Part shown: positions 1 to 13,100 of the stretch, in pieces
Layout: the number at the start of each line of letters is the position of its first letter
How positions within the stretch are numbered: the first letter of the stretch is position 1
Source: Trichinella spiralis
Lineage: Eukaryota > Nematoda > Enoplea > Trichinellida > Trichinellidae
Assembly: GCA_000181795.3 (NCBI GenBank)
Contig: CM012953.1
Location: 79,504 to 143,503 of the forward strand
Direction of reading: 5' to 3'
Length of the DNA stretch: 64,000 nt
Notes under the pieces: model-generated
The model's database searches: none
Told to the model about the DNA's origin: nothing
Seen by the model: only the letters and a program-made list of their open reading frames with translations
Program-made: the position numbers and the translations under genes

Positions 1-278
1 AAGTATAATGATATTAAGAATTTAGTTGTTATTTTAAAGTGTTTATGAGAAGTGTCGTTTTTGAACTCAGTTGTTAAAGTATGCGCTAATTTCTACTCAA
101 ATGTTTAATTGTAAATATGTAAATAATGTCTAAGAAATGTAAATATATGTAAAAATTGTTATATCATTAATCAAATGTATGAAGCAATCACATAACATCG
201 TTGTATATTTTAAGATAAATTTTGATTACGGATCATTTTTTATCACTGAAGCAATTTATTTGTATTGTGCATGTTTAG

Positions 279-1145
279 GCTTCTTACAGCTGCATTTGTG
301 AACCAGGATGGAAATCCAGTGATTCAATAACAAATCCTTATTGCATTGATGTAGATGAGTGTTTGAGCAATCCTTGCTTCCATGGTGTGACGTGCATAAA
401 TCTCCCAGGAAGTTTTAAATGTGGGAGTTGTCCAACTGGTACTGTTTTTCTACTGACACCTTTGTTGTATAAACTTTTGCCTTCTAGGATACACAGGGAA
501 TGGCTTGCAGTGTTGGGATATAAATGAATGTTCAGAAAACAATGGTGGATGTTCAACAAATCCAAAGGTTCAGTGCATAAATACTTACGGGAGCTTTTAT
601 TGTGGTAGCTGTCCAGCTGGTTATGAGGGTGATGGATACAGTTGTTCAAAGGTATCCATGTGTGAGAGAAATCCGTGTCATGCTTCTGCCACATGCATAA
701 ATATGCCGGGTTTACCATAAAGTTTCGTTTGAAAAATCTGTTTCTCTTAAATGAGTTAATTATTTAGAAAGTCCAAAAGGATTTCGATGTCAGTGTCCAT
801 CTGGGACTGTTGGAGATGGCATTGGACTGCTTGGATGTCAGCTGTCTCAGGAAGATCCTTGCACACCAAATCCTTGTTTAAATGGAGGAATCTGCCAAGT
901 TCTATTCATTCAATTAAAACTGCAAAATGAGTTTGGTTTCATTTTTAAATTAATTTAGGCATACAGTTCATCACGATTTATTTGTCACTGTAAACCAGAA
1001 TATGTTGGTGATAGATGCGATGAGTTTACAAGCTGTCATAGCTCACCTTGTCAGAATGGAGGAACTTGCGTTTCTAATCCCCAAGGTGGATATACTTGTC
1101 ACTGTAAACCAGGAATGAATGGAAAATTCTGTGAACATGAATCAG
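279..1145 (+). other. EGF-module block of the cubilin-like protein
   Basis: The exons encode the C-terminal part of one EGF module ([11 protein letters not shown]) and then five complete modules. The first two start with the calcium-binding EGF signature (DVDEC near 350, DINEC near 522). The later ones start near 655 (SMCERNPC), 855 (EDPCTPNPC) and 1032 (TSCHSSPC) and lack that N-terminal acidic signature. Six-cysteine spacing and the C-x-C-x-x-G-x-x-G motif are visible. Introns lie at 439-487, about 715-766, about 897-958 and about 1148-1199. Confidence 0.85.
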
Positions 1146-4100
1146 ACAGTAATTTCTTTTGTTTATCATATGTGTTATTAAAAGTTCATAATTTCTAGCT
1201 TGTGACAAATTTTATGAGCAAAATACTGGTACTATTCAACATCCATTAGAAAGTGATACTTACAGCTCCTTGCAAACATGCTCTTGGACAATAACTGTAG
1301 AAGAAGGGAAAGTAAGTAGCATTAAAATGTTTAATTGATTTAAATGCAATCGATATTTATGAACTATAAAATATGTAGGTAATCAATGCAACGTTTCCGC
1401 TGTTTGATTTGGAAAAACCAGTTAGAGCAACATCAAATACTTGTCCATTTGATAACGTGACATTGTATGATGGTGCAGATGATTCGACTCCAAAAATTGG
1501 CTCTTATTGCGGTAACAAGGGAGATCTGATTGCACCAGAGGAATATACAATCACATCTACCAATAAATTACATGTTGTTTTCCAATCAGACAGAACATTT
1601 AGTGGTGCTGGTTTCAAACTGCATTGGGACGCTGTTATTCCAAGTAAGGACAGCAGCATATTAAATAAAATTTTCTTGTTATTTGATAACTGTTATTGAA
1701 TCATCTGATGATAGGTATTGAAAGCTTCAGTTTTCTGTTTAATTTTCATTTTATTATTGTTAAATAAAAACTTTCCATGGTATTCAAACTAAATATAGAT
1801 ATTTTGAAGGTTGTGGAGGACGAATTTACAAAACCAGTGGACATCTAAAATCTCCAAATTATCCTGGCGGTTATCCATCAAATTCACATTGCAGATGGAC
1901 ACTGATAACTCAGCCTGGATTTCACTACAAAGTTAAAGTTTCTAATTTAATATTTAATTTGGAAGACAGTGACTGCGCTGCTGATTTTCTTGAAGTATAA
2001 AGATGATCAAAATTTATGATATTAAAAAAACACTGTTTAATTTAGATACGTGATGGAAGCAGAATTGATGATCCAATTCTTGCAAGACATTGTACTACAA
2101 TAAATAAACCAATGGATTCAGTTTACACTTCAATGCCATATGTGACTGTTTATTTTCGATCTTCAGAAAACCGAAAACAAATCACACAGTCTGACGGGAA
2201 GTTTTTAATAGAGTACAATGTTCAAGAAGGTATTTGTTTAGCAGCTGATTATTTTAGTTGAGGATTTTATTTTAGTGGATAGCCACTGTGGTGGAGTTAT
2301 AAAAGACATGCATGGTACTGTTGAATCCCCAAATTATAAAAATGGTTTCTACTTTCACGACATTACATGCATTTGGGTGTTTGATTCTTCCAACCTCTCC
2401 CCAAGCAAAGTTAAATTGACATTTGCGGAATTTGATGTGCGAGGAACTTACATGGTTCCTTCATGGTGGAGGTATCGTCATAGCTCACCATTTTGGACAC
2501 GACGCCGTGTTGGAAGTGGCGTAACTGGCTTAATTCACCATGGTCCATATTGCCAGGGAGATTTTATAGAAGTAATTATTATTTTTTATCATGTAATTAC
2601 TGATTTACATTGATATGTTTCAGATTAGAGATGGTGGTGATGAAAATGCAGATCTTCTGTCATACTACTGTGGAGATTTTGAACCAGGTGTTGTGGAATC
2701 TTCAGGGCCTAAATTATATTTAAAATTTAAAACAAATAATAAAAATAATGGACGCGGATTTAAGCTTACTTATGATATGGGTAATGTTTTTTCATAATAA
2801 TTTCTTTTAAAATGAATTCTTCAGTTATTGAAAACGGTACAAATTTCAGTTTGCGGAATGGATATCAAAGATAGTAATGGAACTATACAAAGCCCAAATT
2901 ATCCAGATCCATCTCTGCAACCAATGACATGCGAATATAAAATTACTGTTGCTCCTACTTCTGCAATTGAACTTACTTTCATAGAATCAAACTTGGGAAA
3001 CGGATATGAATTAACTTCACAGGCATGCACAGAAAACTATATTGAAGTAAGTTTCTAACATGAGTAATTCTTGTTTTGAAGTTGCTTTGGTTTTAGCTCC
3101 AATCTGGAATTGCTGATGTATGGTTCAATAGAAAGTTTTGCAATGCTCCGTTATGGCCACCGTTTATCACAGCTGGATCACATTTAAAAATTAAATTTGT
3201 TACAAATGGATCAACAAAAAACCGGGGCTTCCAAGCACAGTATAGAACATATGAAATTGGGTGCGGTGGAGTATATAACAGCAAGCATGGAGTAATAACA
3301 AGTCCGAACTATCCAGATCGTTATATTCAGAATTTGCACTGTATATGGAAAATTGCAGTACCAAGAGTAATGCAGTATTTTTAGTTATTATTTTAAAACT
3401 ATCTTTAAATTAAAACATTTGTGATATTCTTATATAAACACTTTACATAAAATGATTAATCAGTGTGTTTAATTACTGTTTCAGGGACTAAAAGTTAAAA
3501 TTACATTTACAACATTTGCATTAGAAGAAAGTCCTAACTGTTTATATGATTATGTTGAAATTTATGAAACGTACCGTTCTAAAAATGAGTCAACGGGATT
3601 TATTGGAAAGTTAGTGAAATTTAAATTATTGCAAAATTATTATTTTTTACTTATTTGCTTATTGTAGATATTGTGGCCATCTGAATCCACCTCCTTTGAT
3701 TAGCCCTTCCAATGAAATGACAGTACTTCTTCATACGGACGCTAATATCAACAGTGGTGGCTTCGAACTTCGATTTGATGGAATAAATACCACTACAAGT
3801 ATTCTATCTTAATATATTTTACATGCCATTATTTAATTTGAATTTCTTGCAGATTGTGATTTTACATTTACAGAATCATCAGGTGTTATAACTAACACTG
3901 GCTATCCTTTACATGTAACTCAACCAATGACATGCGAATATCACATCCGAATACAAAAAGGATATAGGATTCGTTTATTTAATTTTAATTATTCACTTCC
4001 ATGCAGCAGAGGATACCTTGAATTCAGGTTAATTCTATTTTACATTTCATGAATCAATAGTATTAAATTACATTTCATTGAATTGTTTTAAAGTAAAAGT

Positions 4101-7100
4101 TATAAAGTTATAAAGTATATTTCTATAATATATGTATATTGATAGTTTTCATGATATGTGTATAATATATAATATGTAATATATTTATGATAAATTGTTT
4201 TAAATTATTATTGTTTATTATGCAAATATATTTGAATATCATCATAACAAATCATAAAATTACATCAACATTTAATAACCTAAAAAATAATGGTGAATAT
4301 CGAAAATTTCAGGAATGGACCACTAATTACCTCACCCCCATTCCCAGGAATTCCAAAATCTCAAATATGTGATGATGTTGAAATTGATACTTTTAAAAGT
4401 TTTGGTAACATGATTGTAGTACTCTTCAAATCGTTGACATCATCACTGTATTATCGGCCATTATGGTTTCATTTTCAATATGAAGAATTGGCAGAAAGTA
4501 ATGCTTGATTAAAATATATTTATTTTGTAATTATTTGTAAAGTAATATTTGTAATTACAAATTTAAGGTTGCGGTGGCATGATATCAGACATATCTGGAT
4601 CAATTGCATCACCCAATTATCCCCTTAAAAGTAGTCACGCATATGATTGCTTATATCACATTGTTGTTTCTGAAGGTAAACATTATTTTATTTATATTAA
4701 AATAAAAATACTTATTTCAGGAAATCGTATTGCTCTCTTCCTTCTATCCTTTGAAGGATCAGTGCATCCAAATTCAGCATGCACAACATATGATGTATTA
4801 GAAGTAAGTGATTTTTGAATAAACTTTCTTTTTTGAAAAATAAGCATGACCAAACTTTTAGATTACTGACGGTCGTTTTCATTCTTCTCCTATCATCGAA
4901 AAGGTTTGCCACAGTGACACTACAACAAGAGTGTTTACATCTACTTCACACGAGATGAGTTTGCGCTATATGCATTATCTTAGTTCAACATCAGGCTTCC
5001 TAGTCACCTACAACACAGGTAACGGGTGTAAGGCTAATTTCACTACTATACATGATTAAGAAATTTGTTCAAGTTTGCGAAAACATAAAACTCTTCGGAA
5101 TTCACGGAAGAATTAAATCGCCTGGCTTTAAAAGTCGAATTTCAAAAGCAAGGCACTGTGAATGGATTATTGAAACTTATCCAGGAAATATGCTGCGCTT
5201 GCATTTTTTCTATTTCAGTATTCAAGATGAATCTGGTAATTCTCTGCATGAATGCACAAAGAGTTCTTTGAAAGTATGATAACTGCTTAGTAAATAATGA
5301 ATTGGTAAATAATTTTATTTTTCATTTAGATTATTTCTGCTGAAGGTAATGTAATTTTAAGCAAAAGAGCTGCGAACGTCACGCTTAAAGATCCTGCATT
5401 TTGCGATATTTCTGAACAACCAACGTTTTTGTTTGTTGAAAGCAATATGGTAAAAATTGAATTTACAGCTCCACAGAATTCATTGGATCACTTTGGCCTA
5501 GAATGGGGTACTGATGGTAAGCATTTAAATTTTATCCAAATGCCACTTGTTTTTCTGTTTGCTAAATGGTTGTATGTATTTGTAAAATTGTAAAATCACA
5601 ATGTAAAATATTTAGGCTGCGGGATGAAAGTAACAGAAAATAGCGGAAAGTTAATCATAACTAATAATACAGGAAATCCAGCTTCTGAACTGAAAGTCTG
5701 CGCATGGACTTTTCACGCTCCTTTAGGACAAAAAATTGAACTTCAGATAAATTATTTGGGAATTTTAAGAAGTCAGATTTTAGACTGCTCTTATCCTGTA
5801 CGCTACGGAGATCTGTTTGATCTTGATGCTTTCCACGTGAGTACGCTTGTTATTTTTATGAAAAAAATATATACTCATTAAATATTTCTCATATGACAAA
5901 AAATTGAGTTAGAAAAACATAATTGAAAAAATTATAAAAAGTCACTTTAAAAGCTGAAAACGTTAGTATACAATTCCGTTAGTTCCGTTAGTACGTTTGC
6001 ATTATTGTATATTATATTATAGGCAACGTTTATTAATAAATGAAAGATCATACTTAAAAACTTTAGGCATTCAATGGCTTGAACAATGCATCAGGATTGT
6101 CATTTAAAACAATCTGTGATCATATTAACAGAAACAACCCACTGATTATTGATTCAGTAAGCAATGAATTATTTGTATTGTTTGTCTATCATCATTACAG
6201 TAGTGTTCCTGAACATGATGGTACTATTTTACATGTCGAATACAAATTTAAAGATGGAGGTATTTTAGCATTATCAGTTAAAGACGTGCATTAACTAACA
6301 AAATTCATTAACATAAGGATGTGGCGGAGTGCACACAGAATTGCAAGGTTCCTTGCAAACTCCAGGTTATCCTGGCCGTTATCAAAGAGAAATTGAATGC
6401 AATTGGAAAATACAAGTCCCACATGGATATCTTGTAAAAATTGAAATTAAAGATTTGAACATTGGAAATTATTTTACAAAGTGCCGTTGGTCAGTAACAA
6501 ATGAAGGCTACTTAGCAGTAAGCACCGTTAAATATTTACTTTTAGTTTCGCAACCGTGTATCTCTGATGAGAAATATTATTTTAGTAAAAATTTAATAAA
6601 TCATTTAAATATGGAAATTAAAACTAAAAATTAACATATTGTTAAAGATACGACTACCAACATTTTTTATTTTTTAAGCAACATTTTTTCATCAACTAAT
6701 TTTTCCAAAAATCATAATAGATATATGATGGTCCAGAAGCCAACACCTCGTACCCAATGTTGGGCATGTTTTGTAGCAATGTAGTGCCAGAAAATTCTAC
6801 AGTTATTACAACTGGAAATGAAGCATTTGTGCGTTTTGTTGGCACCAAAAATAATGCTAATAGCCATAAAGATGCAAGAGGGTTTTTAGCAAAGTACGAG
6901 GCTGTTTGTGGAAGTAAATTACGCGCCTCTTCAACTCGGCAATCTTTTGGATCTTTAAAGCACTTGGAATCTCAAGAGTGCGAATGGCTAATTGAAACAG
7001 CAGAAGTTGGTAAGTTCTGTATGTATAACTAAAAACGAAGCATTACCCATTTTCATCAACAGGTCAAAAAATCACACTGAATGTCGATTACTTGTCAAGA

Positions 7101-10100
7101 TCGATGAGTTGTGAACTGAACTACATAGAAATTTTTGATGGTCCTGAGCCTAAAAATGAAACTTTATTAAGTCAATTGTGCGACGCATCAAAATCCTTAT
7201 CATTTAAATCTAGCGGAAATTATTTATATTTGAAACTTCATTCCCATTTAACCATCAGTCCAACGACGGCAATGCGTTTCTCTTTCTCTTATTATTTATC
7301 AGATTCACGTAAGACATTAATTAATCAATCAATTTTAATTATATTACTTGCATATTAATTTTTGTTTAGAATGTGGAGGTGATTATTACTCTCTGTCGGG
7401 TCGCTTTAGTTCACCGTTATATCCTGATTTATATCCATCAAATGTTGACTGTGTTTGGCGAATTTTCAACTCACTGGGAAGTAGAGTGCGTTTAACATTT
7501 TTGTAAGTTTGTCATTTTTATTTAATTGTATTGAAACCTTGTTAAAATATATTTAAAATATTTTACATAAACATTATAAATTTAGAAGTTTTAAACTTGC
7601 TGAATCTGAATACTGTGAGAAAGATTTTGTCGAAGTTCGAGAAAAAGATCAAGGGGGCCGACTTCTTGGCCGTTTCTGTGGTGAACAATTTCCACCTTCA
7701 ATAGTTGGATGGGAGTCTGTTTGGATTCGATTCAGATCTTTACCTGACAGTTCTGAAGAAGGCTTTCAACTACATTATGAGTTGTGTATGTCACATGCAT
7801 AATCAGTTTTTCGTTTACTTCATTTTTTACGTATTTAATAGTAATGGGTGGTGACCTCGAAGGTAAAGAAGGCAGGCTAACGTCACCGTTTTACAATTAT
7901 AATTCTTTGTGGAATAGCGGAGACTACATGCAACCTGAAATCATAAACATAAACGAAACTGAAATATATGATCAAGACAAAGAATATATTTGGTGGCGTA
8001 TTTCAACAGAAGTTAATCTTGTCGTGGAAGCCACACTGTCCAACGTAATTTTAGAAAATTATTGGTGGCTTCATGGACTGAACATGTTAAATGAGGGCGA
8101 ATATTTGCAAGTACAAATTACAATAATTATGATTGTGCAACAGCTTATAGCATGATCCTTCTTTTAAGATTTATGATGGATTTTGTGATTTGACAGTTAT
8201 ATCCAAACCAGAAGATTGCACTCTGATTCAAAGTATAGAATATGCAACACCAAAAGTATCAGTGATGAGCAAAACAAACCATTTATCAGTTTTACTTCAT
8301 CTTAAACTTGGAGGAACTCCAAAATTCGAATTGAGCTGGAATAGCGCTATAGCTAATTTACAAGAAGATGAACTAGAAAGTAATTCAAAGCAGTTTTTAA
8401 ATCCTTTTCTCAATTAATACTTTTATTTTCAACAGATTCTAACTGCAGATATCATTTGACTGCTACGAAAGAAAGGAAAAACATTACTTCACCTGGATTT
8501 CCACTTGAGTATTCACCAGCCACAGAATGCACTTGGTGGATTAATCATCCAAAAAATTATTCCGTAATAATTGAAATAATTATGCTTGATATTGAAGCAC
8601 ATCCAAAATGCAGTTATGATGCATTAGAGATTTTCCAAGGTAAAAAATTTACAAATTAATGCACTTATAACTTTTATAATTTTGAACACAAATTTCAGTA
8701 GGATAGTATTAAACGTAATATCAGTGTATTAAACAACGTGCACCATTTTTGCTTACATTTTGAGAATTTTATTTATATTTATTTAAAATTTTTTAAATTT
8801 AGCACCTTCAATGTGGTACGAAGATTTTCAACAAACGTACCAAATGAAATACTGTGGTCATCATGCTCCCAATGGCACTGAAACATACAGCCATGAATCA
8901 GAAGTACTGGTTCACTTTCATTCTGATCATTCTTTTGCTGGAAAAGGATTTGTAATGGAATACTGGTTAGGTAAAATTGCTAAGCATTATTTACTTTAAA
9001 ATTTAAAATAACATTTAAATGTTTAGGTTGTGGATCCGTATTCAGTTTGACTGACTCAGCGCAAATACTCACTAGTCCAAATTTCCCTGAATTTTATGAA
9101 AATAATCAACGTTGCAATTGGCTGGTTGTAGCAAAAACAGGTCGAGCAATAAAACTTCATATTGATATTTTGCAATTAGAAGACAGTGCAAATTGCACAA
9201 AGGATTATTTGCAAGTAACGTTTTGTTGACTACATTATTCCTTCCCAAGTGTAATATAAGCATATATACAAACACGCAGATATATAATGGACCAGAAAAT
9301 GATTCTCCACTACTGGGACATTATTGCGGTTCCTCATTATCTGGAGAACCGTTGACTAGTACATCTAATATACTTCGAGTTTTGTTTGTCTCTGACGAAT
9401 TGGTGAACGCGGGAGGTTTCCTACTGACAGTCGAGTAAAGCTGAAAATATTGGAAATTTTATCTGTTTTGCTACATAAAAATGAATATTTATAACATTTA
9501 GAGAAATGAAATTGGATTGCAGCAGTGATTCATTAGTATTAGTTGATGATGACAGTGTAGGAGAACTGTATTCACCTGGCTATCCGCACATATATCGGCA
9601 CAGTATGGACTGCTTGTGGACAATTCAATCACCCAGTGGAACGCGTATTCAATTTGATTTTGATCCAGACAGTTTTGATATTGAACAAGCGCCGATTTCA
9701 AGCGAAGTTGGGTAAAATATGTTTTATATCAAATCAAACAAACTGATACTGATGGAAAATTTATAGATGCATTTATGATTATGTCGAAATTCTTGACGGA
9801 GCCACAATAGCGGCTAACTCGCTGGGTCGATTCTGTGGCAACAAAGTACCTGAAACGATTCAATCTTCATCAAATTATATGACTGTTCGATTTCTCAGTG
9901 ATGAGTCAGCAGCTAAAGGTGGTTTTAAAGCAACTTATCGAATAGGTAGAGTAAAACAAAAATTACCTGTCATAAATAAAGCAACATTTTTTATCATGCA
10001 GCTAGGTGTGGAGGGACAGTAGTGGGACGACAGGGTGTGATCACTAGTCCAAATTATCCACACCACTATGAACATCTAAAAGAATGTGAATGGTATGTGC

Positions 10101-13100
10101 GAGTTCCCGAAGGAGGTTACGTCAACTTCACTTTTGCTGATCTGAATTTTGGTGGAGTTGGAAGACGAAACGCATCAGAATGTACTGCAGATTTTATCGA
10201 AATTAGAGAAAGTAATAAAACCGGTAAGAAATAAATTTTTGAAGCTTTGAAATTTAATGTTTTGTAAATCTTGATAGCTTGAATATGCTTTATCTAACTT
10301 CATTATGGATTTTAGGACCATTAATTGGACGATACTGTTCTGGAGCAGATAAGAACAAACATGGCCGAACGAAATCAAATTTAATGTATATAATGTTCAA
10401 AAGTGATGCATCATTAAATGGTCGAGGCTTTAAACTGCTTTATAACTACACTTCATATGGTATTGTTTAATTTCAAAGAGTGCAAAAATACGTATGTCCA
10501 TCTTTTAGAATGTGGTGGTCATTTAAATCAACCGAATGGTCAATTAATGACGCCACATTATCCTGATTTTCTGAGTGGTAGCCTATTTTGTGAATGGATA
10601 ATTGAGGTGCCCTTAAGTCGACGTGTCACTCTTACTTTTGAAGATTTTTCTCTTCCTGCTGGACTGATGCATTTTTGTTTTAATGCACATGTGACGGTAT
10701 AATTTAAATGCATATGTTAGCTGATCAAAGATTACACAAAAATTAATTGTGCAACCGATTTTTTAAGCTATACAGTGATCCTGAAGCCATGAATCCAATT
10801 GTTGATGCAGCAATGTGCGGCGCAGATTACGAACTCCCAATGTCATTTCGATCTACAGGAAATGTGATGGTGGTGCGAATAGAAACAGAAACGGCATCTG
10901 ATGCAAGGGGATTTCGCGCAACATATCACAGTGATGAGCCTGCAGGTAATCTCATGTTATCACAAACAAAAAAGTAAAACAACAAATAAGATATATATAT
11001 ATGTGCATTTAGAGTGTGGTGGCGTAATTAATTCACCAACTAGAATTGACTATTTCCCGAAAGAGAACAGTACCATTCCAAATGGAATTTACTGTCGATG
11101 GCATATTAAGAATCCAAATAAAAAAGACTCAACAATTGTATTGAAAATACACCATCTGAATATCAGATCACAAGATACCTGCTATTTCGACTATTTGGCA
11201 ATTCAAGGTATTTTTAAAACGTGTTTCAAATACATGTTTGAATAACAAGTTGTATAATTGTTAGGTGTTTCCATTGCACTTGGAGTAGAGGATGAAAGAA
11301 AAAAATTATGTGGAGAACTTAGAGATGTAACTTTGACTTATTACTACAGGGAAATAGATTTATATTTTGTGTCTCGTTGGTATTCGTATTACATGACCAA
11401 TTTTACAATGGACATTTCATTTTCCAGTAAGCTAATTTCAAGTAATATGTGCGCTGAATTTTATTCCATGTTTGCTTGCAGAATGTGGTGGTATATTAAC
11501 AGCAACTGAAGGAATAATTACAAGTCCAGGTTATCCGCAAATTTACAATTATGATTCTCACTGTGAATGGCTCATTGTAGCACCTCAAGGATTTGAAATA
11601 AAGGTACATTAAATTATTGTAAATTATCATTTCAAAATTGCAAAATACTGATTGAGTTCATAATTTGAAAAATGCATGCATATTTTAGATTGAATTCAAA
11701 GATATTCAACTGGAACATCATCAATTTTGCCAATATGATAATGTAACAGTTCACAATGGACGATTCACTTCTTCACCAATTGTCAGAACTTACTGTGATT
11801 CATATGATACAATTCCAGATAATTATTTTGTATCGAGCAGTCGATTTTTATTAGTAGTTTTTCAGTCAGATAACGTGAATTCAAACCGAGGCTTCAAATT
11901 AGAATATAAAACAATATCACCTGGTGAGTGAGTATTCATTCATGCATAACTAACTGAAAGTGTTTTCAATTATGATACATTTTTCCAGCATAATAATAGA
12001 TTTTTACATTTAGGTTGCGGAAATGTTATTCATGGAGCGGAAGGTTATATTGTGAGTCCAAATTTTCCCAAAAATTATGGAAGCAATTTGTATTGTCGTT
12101 GGGAAATTATTGTTCCAAATGCATTCCACGTGAAACTTCATTTCGTTATTTTCGACGTTTCACCTTCAGAAAACTGCACCAAAGATTTCTTGGTGGTAAC
12201 AAAAAAGATTTTTTTAAATGAAACATAAATTGTAAAATGTGAATTATACAATTAATTTTTCTATTAAAAAAAATATTTCTCCGTTCTTATTTTTTATTTT
12301 CTCCATTTTCTAAAATTCCATTTTTTTGTAATGATGTTAGATTGAAGAAACCCAAAATAGAACAGCATCGATTTTTGATCATTCCTGGTCAGTGTCGAGA
12401 AGACTGTGCGGTTACGCTGTTGAGGGTCCATTTGTGGGAAAGAACGATCGGGTGCGAATTACTTTTCAAAGTGACGCTTCAATCGAATCGACAGGTTTTA
12501 ATATTTCATGGACATCAGGTATGCAAAAAAAACAACGCATAAAAAAACAGTTCCACAGCTACTGTATGTGTATTCTGTTTCAGACTGCGGAGGAGTTTAC
12601 AAAGATCCAAAGGGTATCATTAGTTCTCCCTATTATCCAAACGATTATGGAAACAACATGCACTGCGAATATATCATCGATCCAATTCATTCAAATGAAT
12701 ATTACGTGTATTTGCAATTTACTCACTTTCAGCTGGAAGGTAACAACAACAACAACAACAACAAACTATATTTCAAATTCAAACAGACATACATATTTAT
12801 ATCATTATGATTAGAAACTGGCTATGTGGACAATTGTCTGGATTATGTAGAAGTAACTTCACTTACCGAAGGCAATGTACTGTTGAATACATGTGGCCAA
12901 GTAATTCCCGAGAGGGTAAATGGTGTTGGGCCTTTGAAGGTGATTTTCCACTCTGATTCTCTGGTTACAAACGTTGGGTTTTCGGCTCAATATGGATCAA
13001 CGGGTAACTTTAAAAAAAAAAGAACACATATCTTAATTGTAAATTTTCCATCACAGCATATGCAATTTGTTTTGAAATTCAGGTTGTGGAGGAACGTTCA

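Noticed and set aside
12738-12761. CAA repeat that would encode a run of Asn/Gln
   Set aside because: It lies in the intron of CUB22, after a GT donor, and is not coding.
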